64,000 nt of DNA, taken from the NCBI RefSeq assembly GCF_005885675.1, contig NZ_VANR01000002.1, positions 186,001-250,000 of the forward strand. The letters run 5' to 3'. The notes below the pieces were generated by a model. That model had not been told where the DNA came from, did not search any database, and worked only from the letters and a program-made list of their open reading frames with translations. The stretch is from Polaribacter aestuariivivens. Lineage in GTDB: Bacteria > Bacteroidota > Bacteroidia > Flavobacteriales > Flavobacteriaceae. A program made the position numbers and the translations under genes. How positions within the stretch are numbered: the first letter of the stretch is position 1; every line of letters begins with the position of its first letter. Below, piece by piece: positions 8,274 through 15,925 of the stretch.

Positions 8274-9314
8274 ATGAAAATCGCATTCATAATCAACGAC
8301 CATAAAACAGAAAAAGCAAATTATACAACTCCAGCTTTAGGATATGCTGCTTACAAACGTGGTCATGATGTGTATTTTATTGGAGTGGGTGAGCTTTCAT
8401 ATGCCTCTAAAGGACATTTGTCTGTAAGAAGTAAAACAATTAATGGTAAAAAATTCAATTCGCAAGAAACCTATTTTAATGCGTTGCAGAAAGAAGATTT
8501 TTCAACCATTACCTCAGAAGAATTAGATGTGTTGTTTTTAAGAAACAATCCTGCAGATGAAATTAACGAAAGAGATTGGGCACAAAATGCTGCCTTTATT
8601 TTTGGTGAAATAGCCATGAACAATGGTGTAATTGTATTAAACCATCCAAAAAGTTTGGCAGGAGCTGTTAACAAAATGTATTTTCAGCATTTTCCAGAAA
8701 TTTTACGTCCTAAAACCATCATTTCTAGAGACCATCAAGAAATAAAAGATTTTTTTAAGAAACAAAAACAAAAAATGATTTTAAAACCCTTGCAAGGTTC
8801 TGGAGGAACAAACGTTTTTATGATGGACAAAAAAAACGAACACAATCTTACACAAACTATTGATGCCATTGCACGAGATGGTTTTGTAATTGCACAAGAA
8901 TATTTAAAAGAAGCCTCTAAAGGCGATACACGTTTGTTTTTAATGAATGGTAAACCTTTAAAAGTGAATGGAAAATACGCCATTATGCAACGTATAAATG
9001 CCTCTAATGATATTAGAAGCAACATTCATGCAGGAGGCAAACCAGCAGCAGTAAAAATGACAGACCAAATTATGGAATTAGCAGACATTGTAAGACCAAA
9101 ATTGGTACAAGATGGTATGTTTTTGGTAGGTATAGATATTGTAGGTGATAAACTAATGGAAATTAACGTGTTTAGCCCAGGAGGAATTAATGTAATTAGC
9201 CAAATGTATGATGAAGATTTTGCCACTCCAATTATTGAAGCCATAGAAAAAAAGGTATACTACAAAAGTATGTATTCCAACTACTTGTTTAATAGTAGAT
9301 TAGCTACATTGTAA
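8274..9314 (+). CDS. GshB-like ATP-grasp ligase (second copy)
   Basis: 346-residue GshB-like ATP-grasp protein, a paralogue of the gene at 3280-4314. The ATP-grasp blocks are MILKPLQGSGGTNVFMMD, IAQEYLKEASKGDTRLFLMNGKPL, RSNIHAGGK and FLVGIDIVGDKLMEINVFSPGG. The N-terminal domain differs more (MKIAFIINDHKTEKANYTTPALG), so the acceptor or donor may differ from that of the first copy. It is the last gene of the collinear cluster, 9 bases after the metallopeptidase. Downstream the sequence changes into the palindromic, cassette-like border of the next island. A role in coupling an amino acid to a carboxylate is inferred from fold only. Confidence 0.8.
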   Translation: MKIAFIINDHKTEKANYTTPALGYAAYKRGHDVYFIGVGELSYASKGHLSVRSKTINGKKFNSQETYFNALQKEDFSTITSEELDVLFLRNNPADEINERDWAQNAAFIFGEIAMNNGVIVLNHPKSLAGAVNKMYFQHFPEILRPKTIISRDHQEIKDFFKKQKQKMILKPLQGSGGTNVFMMDKKNEHNLTQTIDAIARDGFVIAQEYLKEASKGDTRLFLMNGKPLKVNGKYAIMQRINASNDIRSNIHAGGKPAAVKMTDQIMELADIVRPKLVQDGMFLVGIDIVGDKLMEINVFSPGGINVISQMYDEDFATPIIEAIEKKVYYKSMYSNYLFNSRLATL

Positions 9315-9342
9315 TTTAAAAAAAATAGCTTTTTATTTGGTT

Positions 9343-9476
9343 TCGCTAACGGTCTAGTATAAGAATAGTAGCGGATTTTCACTCACTAATTTTTCGGTTA
9401 AATACAGATCTTTTTTATATTTACATACTTTCATTTAAGCGATTAAACCGCTATTATTTTTATACATTGTTGTACA
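9343..9476. repeat. attC-like two-tier palindrome at left island border
   Basis: Imperfect inverted repeat: 9358-9374 (TATAAGAATAGTAGCGG) pairs with 9448-9464, 15 of 17 matching. An inner pair (CGGTTAAAT near 9395 with ATTTAAGCG at 9432-9440, 8 of 9) gives a second tier. The ends read GCTAAC (9345-9350) and GTTGTAC (9469-9475), resembling the RYYYAAC/GTTRRRY core sites of integron attC elements, and the ~130-bp length fits. No integrase is in the window, so the assignment is tentative. Confidence 0.45.
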
Positions 9477-9565
9477 CTGGCTTTTCTTTCCGCAAACTTG
9501 CTACCGTAGGCAGGATCCATACTCTTTTGCAATTTTTAGCTTTAGGATTGGCTGTTGCGAATTGT

Positions 9566-9582
9566 AAATGTGCTTGGCTTTT
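9566..9582. repeat. Left copy of degenerate direct repeat flanking the island
   Basis: AAATGTGCTTG (9566-9576) followed by GGCTTTT (9576-9582) lies just after the last gene of the five-gene operon. The same 11-mer occurs in the same orientation at 15790-15800, followed by GGCTTTT at 15812-15818. The copies bracket the operon, as cassette borders would. Confidence 0.4.
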
Positions 9583-9595
9583 AGTGTTGGCATAA

Positions 9596-11122
9596 TCAAA
9601 TATTATTTTTATCAATAATAAAAGGAACTCGCATCAAGTCATCTTTAATATGCTTTATTGTATCTGGCTGTAATGTAGATTTCATAAAGTAAGCTTTCCA
9701 TTCAGAAACTGCATCATAAACACATTGTCTTAAATAATTTAAAATACCATTCGCACCATCTAATTCATTCCAAAACGGATGATTTTTATTTACAATTACA
9801 ATTATTGTGTTTTTATCCGAAATGGAATCATTTATCACATATGGGTCATTTGGAGACATTTTGTCATCAATATAAAGCTTGATTGTTAAGCCATCAAGTT
9901 TTATTATCGTTGGTTCGGTCGATTCAACGATTGCCTTTTCAATTTGTTTATTAGATTCAACTATTAAGGAATCTGGTGGTACGACTTTAGTTAAAACAAT
10001 GTCATTTAACTCACCTGAATTAAATTCTGTTAATAATGAATCCAAAGCAAAGTCAAAATCTTCATCTGATGGAGCTCTTTCATCAACAGCATTTTTCCTA
10101 TACTCATTTGCCACTTTTCTAAAATCGCCTATTTGTTCTAAAATAGCATCATCTAAATCGTCCATTTGTGTTCCTTCCCATAGTATATTATCTTTTGTGT
10201 GGCTTACTTCAAACCCTTCTAGAAAAAGCTCTCCAACTAATCTCTGATTTACAAGATTATTTATACCTCCTTCTTGCTCACCATATATAGTTTCAGGTTT
10301 ATAACCATTTGGAGGACTTTGAATAACTCTGTTTCCTTGAACTAATGCAAATCCACCTTTACTTCTACTTCCACTACTCAAAACTCCAGCCCAACCAGTA
10401 ACTTTTTTGCCGTCAATGTCAAATTCAAAATCTCTCCTGTATGGAACTCCTTCCGAATTTTTAACAAAATCCTCATCCGAATAACCATTCCAACCGAGTT
10501 TTTGGTCATTCCAAAATAGGTCAAGCATATTTGATGAAACATCAAAACGGTAAATCGAGGATAGATAAGATTTAATTTTACCAATGGTCATACCTTTAAA
10601 TCTTCTTCGCAAATTCTTGACTTTAATAATCGTATAATGGTCATTTTTATCAACATCTTTTGGTTGGATGTCTAAAGCTAAATCTCCTTTGGAAATAGTT
10701 TCAATATCTAGTGTCACGGAATATTCTTTATCATCGCCTAATTTAGTTGTAGTTATTGTCCATTCATCACCAAGCCAAAAAGATGCAGTCTTCATTCCTA
10801 AACCATAACGACTCCTTCCTGAATTGTCTTCAGGAGGTAATCCTATTTGAAACGCTTTTTTGAGTTCACTTAAAGACATTCCCATTGAATTATCAATAAT
10901 CTCAAAAAAATCCTCATTAATATTATTACCCTTAAAATAATTTATATAAACACTTAAATTTCTTTGTTCTTCTGCATAAACTATATCCAAAGTCTCCTGA
11001 TTGTTTAAGTACGCTTGAGTTGAATTGTCAACATATTCAGCTAGTGCAAACCATATTCGATATGCTAATCGCTTATAAGAATTAATAATGTCCGGTGTGA
11101 AGTTTATATTTATTTTTTCCAT
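9596..11122 (-). CDS. MORC-like GHKL ATPase
   Basis: 508-residue protein with an N-terminal GHKL (HATPase_c_3) ATP-binding domain. The N-box is ALAEYVDNSTQA (residues 26-37), the Mg/adenine motif FEIIDNSMGMS (73-83; the first Gly of the usual DNGxGM is Ser) and the lid glycine motif SRYGLGMKTASF (104-115). These are closest to MORC ATPases. The middle region (VTGWAGVLSSGSRSKGGFALVQGNRVI, about 240-270) resembles the S5-like fold following GHKL domains. The C-terminal ~120 residues are unassigned. It is the last gene of the operon, abutting the nuclease gene (TAA-ATG). MORC/MutL-type ATPases are known in predicted restriction-modification loci, where they may drive DNA clamping or translocation. 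Confidence 0.82.
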   Translation of the reverse strand: MEKININFTPDIINSYKRLAYRIWFALAEYVDNSTQAYLNNQETLDIVYAEEQRNLSVYINYFKGNNINEDFFEIIDNSMGMSLSELKKAFQIGLPPEDNSGRSRYGLGMKTASFWLGDEWTITTTKLGDDKEYSVTLDIETISKGDLALDIQPKDVDKNDHYTIIKVKNLRRRFKGMTIGKIKSYLSSIYRFDVSSNMLDLFWNDQKLGWNGYSDEDFVKNSEGVPYRRDFEFDIDGKKVTGWAGVLSSGSRSKGGFALVQGNRVIQSPPNGYKPETIYGEQEGGINNLVNQRLVGELFLEGFEVSHTKDNILWEGTQMDDLDDAILEQIGDFRKVANEYRKNAVDERAPSDEDFDFALDSLLTEFNSGELNDIVLTKVVPPDSLIVESNKQIEKAIVESTEPTIIKLDGLTIKLYIDDKMSPNDPYVINDSISDKNTIIVIVNKNHPFWNELDGANGILNYLRQCVYDAVSEWKAYFMKSTLQPDTIKHIKDDLMRVPFIIDKNNI

Positions 11123-11920
11123 TTAATTTATGTCTAGGTAATATTCGTTTTTATTCGATACGTATAACATATATTTTTTTTCTAGTTGTAAAAAATGAGT
11201 CCGACCAGAAATGACTATATATGTCTTTGCTTTATCTTTTAAAATTTTCCATTTTGTTTTTTTGCCTCTGAAGAAAATTATTATGTCAGTACCATTAGGT
11301 TCTCCAATAAAGGTTGGTGTATATATTTCCATTGTATTACTCAATCCTTTCACAAAAGCACTATGAGATTTATCCCTATAAATGAATGGAGTATCTCCTG
11401 AAATCCTATAAAGCTCAAATCCATTTAAGCCCTTGTATATTTGAAATACACTTAAATAAGAATTGTATTTTTTTACTTCAATTTCCCATTGAGGTTTTGG
11501 CTCATTTACAATAACCATTACTTTAGGTTGTATGTTGTCAATCATTTTTTCCAACTCTACCAAATCCAATGCGTTATTTTTTGAGTTAATATATTTCGCA
11601 ACTTTTTTTGGAGCGTAATATCCTGTTGAAAACACCCTGACTTGTTTTTCTACGTGACCATCCCAAGAATGTCTTCCCATTTCAGCCTCAATTATATACC
11701 ATTCTTTATAATCATTCCTGACCATTGCTAAATCAGGTTTCGAGTTTTCTCCATTTTTTGTACTTATTTTTTGAGAAAATGGGATTCCAATGAAATCTGG
11801 ATAAACTTCGTGCATTTTTGATAAAAATGTATCTTCGAAATGCTTTTCATAGAAAGACAATGGGTCAATTTCATCATACCATTCAATATTTGTATCTAAT
11901 ACTTTTGATTTACCAATCAT
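11123..11920 (-). CDS. PD-(D/E)xK-like nuclease, probable restriction subunit
   Basis: 265-residue protein. Residues 61-85 read KPDLAMV...WYIIEAEMGR, with Asp63 and Glu78-Ala-Glu80 after a central beta strand. This is the layout of a PD-(D/E)xK nuclease core with Glu in place of the catalytic Lys. It is followed by HSWDGHVEKQVRVF, a helix with Glu and Gln as often seen after such cores. The C-terminal part (TFIGEPNGTDIIIFFRGKKTKWK) is unassigned. Its ATG overlaps the methyltransferase stop by 4 bases and its stop abuts the MORC-like gene. Position between a DNA methyltransferase and two ATPases makes a restriction role likely; activity is unproven because of the unusual ExE motif. Confidence 0.65.
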   Translation of the reverse strand: MIGKSKVLDTNIEWYDEIDPLSFYEKHFEDTFLSKMHEVYPDFIGIPFSQKISTKNGENSKPDLAMVRNDYKEWYIIEAEMGRHSWDGHVEKQVRVFSTGYYAPKKVAKYINSKNNALDLVELEKMIDNIQPKVMVIVNEPKPQWEIEVKKYNSYLSVFQIYKGLNGFELYRISGDTPFIYRDKSHSAFVKGLSNTMEIYTPTFIGEPNGTDIIIFFRGKKTKWKILKDKAKTYIVISGRTHFLQLEKKYMLYVSNKNEYYLDIN

Positions 11921-13173
11921 TTTATTTGTCCTAAAAAGTGTTTTGTACTTTCTTGTATCAGCTTATATGTCAAGACGGATTTACCGTTTATTCTATTATT
12001 GTTTTCAAAGGGATTGATATCAGATAAAATTACAATTCTATCAGTTGCAGTCGCCTTTCCTTTGGTTTCTCCCCAAATTCTTGTTGTTTTATCTACACCT
12101 TCAATGTAATCTGAAAAAACCCAAACATTTTTAAATAATTTATTCTCTTTAACCATCAATGAAAAGTCTCTGGCAAGAGGTACCACATTATTCTTCGATT
12201 TAGCTACATCTCCAATAACAAATACAGCTACACCATTTGGTTTTAGCATTTTCTTAAATTCAGTTAGTGTTTTTTTTGAGAACTGAACCCATTGATTAAT
12301 ATTTAAATCATCATCTAATTTTTTAGAAATTTCAATTGGGTCAGAATCCAAAAACCAAGAACGTATCCAATTTTGTTTTGCATAATTGACAATGCCTAAA
12401 TATGGAGGAGATGTCAATAATAAATCTACTTTTCCTTGATATTTTTTAAGTTCTTCCGATTTGGAAATTTCTTTTGCATCACATTCTAAAATGTAAGATT
12501 CCTTCTTCGGAGATTTATGTTTACTAAAAACGCGCTCAACTTTTTCTTTTAGAATATCAAACACATTGCGTTTAACTCTGTTTAGTTCTTTAGTTTGAAC
12601 AAAACGTCTTACATATTCAGGTGACATACTGAAAGTGTTAGGCATACTAATAGATAAATATCCAGAAGTACCATCCTTACGCTCTCCACCGTGCATAATT
12701 CCTAAAATTGCTCCTATTAAAAATTCGTCTACATCATTTTTTGATGTTAATAGAATATCTTTTAAATAACATAATTGAGCGAGAGTAGCTTGATGAAAAA
12801 TCAAATGAATTTCGTCAGATTCGGATTGAGCTTCAGGCAAATAAAGAACATAATCATAGTCATTTTCAAGTTCGTCAATTCTGGTAATTATATCTTCTTT
12901 TACTAATTTATGACTCTTTGCTTTGCTCAAAGCCAATGCGATTGGATTTAAGTCCGAACCAAAAGATTTTCTATTTAAAATTCTACTTTCTAAAATAGTT
13001 GTTCCACGTCCAGAAAAAGGGTCGAAAACCAAATCATTTTCATCTGTAAAATATTTTATAAAATATCTAGCTAGAGAAGGAGGAAACGCACCCAAATAGG
13101 AGCATAAAGAATGTAAAGGGTCTGAATCACTTTTATCTGCCCAAGGTGTTATATGTTTTTTCTCTTCAATCAT
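11917..13173 (-). CDS. Amino DNA methyltransferase (N4-cytosine or N6-adenine)
   Basis: 418-residue AdoMet-dependent DNA methyltransferase. Motif I is LVFDPFSGRGTT (48-59) followed by the acidic FGSDLNPIAL (71-80). Catalytic motif IV is TSPPYLG (254-260); SPPY favours N4-cytosine or N6-adenine methylation. The I-before-IV order and the opening HSLCSYLGAFPPSLARYFI are typical of stand-alone enzymes of modification systems. About 170 residues between the motifs (90-250) are a candidate target-recognition region. It overlaps the upstream ATPase gene and the downstream nuclease gene by 4 bases each. It probably marks self DNA for the operon's restriction function. Target sequence cannot be predicted here. 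Confidence 0.88.
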   Translation of the reverse strand: MIEEKKHITPWADKSDSDPLHSLCSYLGAFPPSLARYFIKYFTDENDLVFDPFSGRGTTILESRILNRKSFGSDLNPIALALSKAKSHKLVKEDIITRIDELENDYDYVLYLPEAQSESDEIHLIFHQATLAQLCYLKDILLTSKNDVDEFLIGAILGIMHGGERKDGTSGYLSISMPNTFSMSPEYVRRFVQTKELNRVKRNVFDILKEKVERVFSKHKSPKKESYILECDAKEISKSEELKKYQGKVDLLLTSPPYLGIVNYAKQNWIRSWFLDSDPIEISKKLDDDLNINQWVQFSKKTLTEFKKMLKPNGVAVFVIGDVAKSKNNVVPLARDFSLMVKENKLFKNVWVFSDYIEGVDKTTRIWGETKGKATATDRIVILSDINPFENNNRINGKSVLTYKLIQESTKHFLGQIK

Positions 13174-15425
13174 ATCTCAACGCTTTCTTGTTCAACGCTT
13201 TCAATGATTATCGATTCAAAAAAGTCATTTATCATTCCACATACTGTTTCACTGGCATTCCTCAATTCAGATTCTTTAATTTTTTCATAAGATTCCGTTG
13301 GAATTTCTTCGTCATCTTTTGTCAAAACTGCATCCGGACTATTTTTATCAAGAACAAAAGCGTGAAACGAAATATGTTCTAAATATTTATTCTTGATATT
13401 TTGAACAGCTTCATCATTTTTCCTTTGTGCTCTTTCAACTAGTTTTTGAAGATTTTTATTTTCTTCTGAAACATAAATAACAACTTCGTCTTGGTCACTA
13501 ATAACACTTGCTACACTATGTTCATTCCAATTGTTCTCTTCGAAAAATGGATGTTCCTCTCCGATAAAATCTACTCTAATATTCGGAGATTTATTTTTAC
13601 CCTTTTCATCATTACCAGAGTCTTCAGGTCTTTCTATTATCTCAATTTCAATTGATGATGACAATGATTTTTGACCAATAGGTCTTAAGTCAAGAGTGAT
13701 TTCTCCTTTGTCTCCAATTTCAGCTTCTTCATTAGACTTGAAATAGGCAATGCCATAACCATTGTTTACTCTAGCTGTTCCAGTGAAAGACCCAAGGGAT
13801 TGTGGGTCAATAAAAGCTGCAAAAGTTTCTACTTTAGCAAAATAATTTGGGTGAGCATCTGTTTTGAATTTTATAGAAAAAGATTTGTTAGCAAAAACCT
13901 CTTTTGGCGAGTTTGTTGTTATTTCGAAAAATGTTGGTGGGTCTTCAAAAGGTATTTCTGGTAGTTTTTTAGTTGGTGAACTCTCGCCAACTGTAGAAGT
14001 TGTCACTGATGTTCCACTGCCTGAACTTTGTAAAAATGTATTTATTCTTCTCGCCAGTCTTTTCTTTAAACTATCAAGTACTTGCGTGTCATCTTTTGTG
14101 AAATAGCGTTGTTTACGTTCTTTGTCTAGTTGTTTCAATCTATCATCTTCACTTAAAGTATCAACTGTTAATTTTTTTAATTCATCTACGATTGCAGTAT
14201 CTTTTAATGATTCTCTTGTACTACTAAAAAGTTGTCTTTTTGAATCATTGTCTAAATAATCAGCTTCAATATGAACAATAAGGTACCTATCTAAATATGG
14301 CAATTTTAGTTCTTTTTTAATAAGACCATTTCCTAAGGTTCCTTGCTTTTGTCCATTATGAGTGATTATAATTGGATTGGAAATACTTGCATAGTGTTTT
14401 ATTCTATCTCTTGGGTCCTTTCCTAGAGTATTTAAAACCCACCAGTAAATGGTTACTTTTCCTGTCTTAAATGTTAGTGTAACTTGATTTCGATAATCTA
14501 AATTGTCGGTATAAGTTAAAAGTCTATTGTTACCAGTTACGGTTCTGTTTTCTTTTCTTCCTCCTCTTCTGTCTGATATTGTAAATGGAATTATTGGGTC
14601 GAATAAATAATTATGTGCCAAATACCAAAGTGAATTTGATGGTGTTGTTATCTTACCTTTGTATTTTCCTAAATCCATTAAAACGTGGCGCACTAATGTT
14701 CCAGGTTCAAAGCTGTCGTCTTCAATTTCAAGAGTAAAAGGTTGACCTGTTGTTTTATCAAGCATATATTCATACCATTCGTGTTTGTCCTTTTCGATAT
14801 CTCCAGGATTAATTCGAACAATAGTAAATGAAACTTTACTTTTACTTCTGCCATCTTTTTTAAAATGTGGTTTTGAAATAATTATAGTGTAATTATTATA
14901 TGCTAAAGCAGTAGAACCACCTTGTCCGAATGCTCCCATCAAGTGAAGTTTTCCAATTTTGTTACTACCGTTTAAGTCTAAAATAGTCTTTGAAAAATCT
15001 TCTGGCTCTAGACCTATTCCTTTGTCTCTTATTTCAACAGTCGGTTTTGTGTCCTTTCCTGAATCATAAAGAGTTACTTGTACTTTGTCTGATAGATTTT
15101 CGATTTTTTTATCCCTTGCGGATTTTATTGTCGAGACTTTCCCATGTTCTATATCAAACCAATTTTCAACTGCTTTTCTTGGAGAACGAAAACCTTCAGG
15201 TTCTCCTTGATTTTTCCATTCTTTTTCTAATACAGCATCTATTGCATTTGTTATCCTTTCAGTAACACCTGCTGCTGGGTCTGTACCAATGTTTATTGTG
15301 GCAAGATTATTTCTACGTTTACCAACATTTTCCCAAAGTATTTTACTTGCTCCAATTTTTTTGATGACATTAGTTACTGCCTTTGGAGTATAGGCAGTCA
15401 TAAGTTCTTTAAATATTTCGTCCAT
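13170..15425 (-). CDS. GHKL (HSP90-like) ATPase of restriction-modification island
   Basis: 751-residue protein with a GHKL ATPase domain in the first ~250 residues: N-box ERITNAIDAVLE (56-67, Asn60 and Asp63), DxGxG motif EIRDKGIGL (131-139) and glycine lid GAFGQGGSTALAY (164-176). It differs clearly from the MORC-like ATPase at 9596-11122, so the operon encodes two distinct GHKL proteins. Residues ~440-500 hold a Ser/Thr-rich linker (SSGSGTSVTTSTVGESSP), followed by an Ig-like beta-rich segment (FEITTNSPKEVFANKSFSIKF) and a charged C-terminal helical region. It starts one base after the 76-residue gene and overlaps the methyltransferase by 4 bases. DNA clamp or gate function is inference. 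Confidence 0.8.
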   Translation of the reverse strand: MDEIFKELMTAYTPKAVTNVIKKIGASKILWENVGKRRNNLATINIGTDPAAGVTERITNAIDAVLEKEWKNQGEPEGFRSPRKAVENWFDIEHGKVSTIKSARDKKIENLSDKVQVTLYDSGKDTKPTVEIRDKGIGLEPEDFSKTILDLNGSNKIGKLHLMGAFGQGGSTALAYNNYTIIISKPHFKKDGRSKSKVSFTIVRINPGDIEKDKHEWYEYMLDKTTGQPFTLEIEDDSFEPGTLVRHVLMDLGKYKGKITTPSNSLWYLAHNYLFDPIIPFTISDRRGGRKENRTVTGNNRLLTYTDNLDYRNQVTLTFKTGKVTIYWWVLNTLGKDPRDRIKHYASISNPIIITHNGQKQGTLGNGLIKKELKLPYLDRYLIVHIEADYLDNDSKRQLFSSTRESLKDTAIVDELKKLTVDTLSEDDRLKQLDKERKQRYFTKDDTQVLDSLKKRLARRINTFLQSSGSGTSVTTSTVGESSPTKKLPEIPFEDPPTFFEITTNSPKEVFANKSFSIKFKTDAHPNYFAKVETFAAFIDPQSLGSFTGTARVNNGYGIAYFKSNEEAEIGDKGEITLDLRPIGQKSLSSSIEIEIIERPEDSGNDEKGKNKSPNIRVDFIGEEHPFFEENNWNEHSVASVISDQDEVVIYVSEENKNLQKLVERAQRKNDEAVQNIKNKYLEHISFHAFVLDKNSPDAVLTKDDEEIPTESYEKIKESELRNASETVCGMINDFFESIIIESVEQESVEI

Positions 15426-15426
15426 A

Positions 15427-15657
15427 TTAGAAATTGAATGATTCTGTATTACTTTTGAGATTCTTTTTATAAAGAGTCTCCATTGTTTTTAATTCCTCTT
15501 TAATTGCTTTGACCATTTTGTTTAAGTCTTCTTCATTGTATTCATAGTTGTTTACATTTGAACACTTTGAAAGACTTCGTATTCCTTTGAGAATATTGTC
15601 AACTCTACGTGAAGCAACTCTTTTAAAACGGTCTTTTTTTAGTTCAGAATTTTCCAT
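15427..15657 (-). CDS. Small helical protein heading the R-M-like operon
   Basis: 76-residue, highly charged, probably all-helical protein (MENSELKKDRFKRVASRRVDN..., then EEDLNKMVKAIKEELKTMETLYKKNL). It has no motif I recognise. It is the first gene of the five-gene operon, with a 1-base gap to the large ATPase. A good -7 box lies 30 bases upstream, supporting expression. The basic N-terminal segment followed by a coiled-coil-like helix could suit a DNA-binding or assembly subunit, or a controller protein, but no helix-turn-helix is evident. Confidence 0.65.
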   Translation of the reverse strand: MENSELKKDRFKRVASRRVDNILKGIRSLSKCSNVNNYEYNEEDLNKMVKAIKEELKTMETLYKKNLKSNTESFNF

Positions 15658-15686
15658 TATTTATGTTTTCTGATGTTATATAGTTG

Positions 15687-15694
15687 CAAATATA
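15687..15694 (-). promoter_or_regulatory. Bacteroidota -7 box for the five-gene island operon
   Basis: On the minus strand this reads TATATTTG, an exact match to the Bacteroidota -7 consensus TAnnTTTG, 30 bases before the ATG of the 76-residue gene. There is no perfect TTG -33 element at the usual spacing. Confidence 0.5.
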
Positions 15695-15789
15695 AAAATA
15701 TAAACTACATATTAGTAAATATAGTTTGATTTTTTCAGAGCGTTGGAAAAGAGAAAGCTCTTTTTATTTCGTGAGGCACGAGCAAAATG

Positions 15790-15818
15790 AAATGTGCTTG
15801 AACGTGCGGTTGGCTTTT
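15790..15818. repeat. Right copy of degenerate direct repeat flanking the island
   Basis: AAATGTGCTTG at 15790-15800 and GGCTTTT at 15812-15818 repeat the sequence at 9566-9582 in the same orientation, with an 11-base insertion between the two parts. Around it GCACG (15776-15780) and CGTGC (15803-15807) are complementary, giving a hairpin. The surrounding 15658-15924 holds no gene. Confidence 0.4.
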
Positions 15819-15901
15819 CATAGCTTGTGTTCAACTTAAGACGATTATGACATCGTTTTAATGATCAATCATCAACCTTAGCGAAGTTAGTATTTTTACA
15901 A

Positions 15902-15925
15902 TAAAAAATAAAGGGTGAAAACACC
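15902..15925 (-). terminator. Weak intrinsic terminator after mutS2
   Basis: On the minus strand, GGTG-TTTT-CACC directly follows the mutS2 stop and is followed by CTTTATTTTTT. The stem is only 4 bp, so it may be inefficient. Confidence 0.5.

Noticed and set aside
9879..10247. Plus-strand frame of 122 residues opposite the MORC-like ATPase
   Set aside because: Antisense shadow, serine-rich, no family features; the opposite strand encodes clear GHKL motifs.
15747..15764. Hairpin AAAAGAG-AAAG-CTCTTTT as island operon or mutS2 terminator
   Set aside because: It is 160 bases past the mutS2 stop, has only a short T-tract and lies upstream of the island operon; a role could not be supported.
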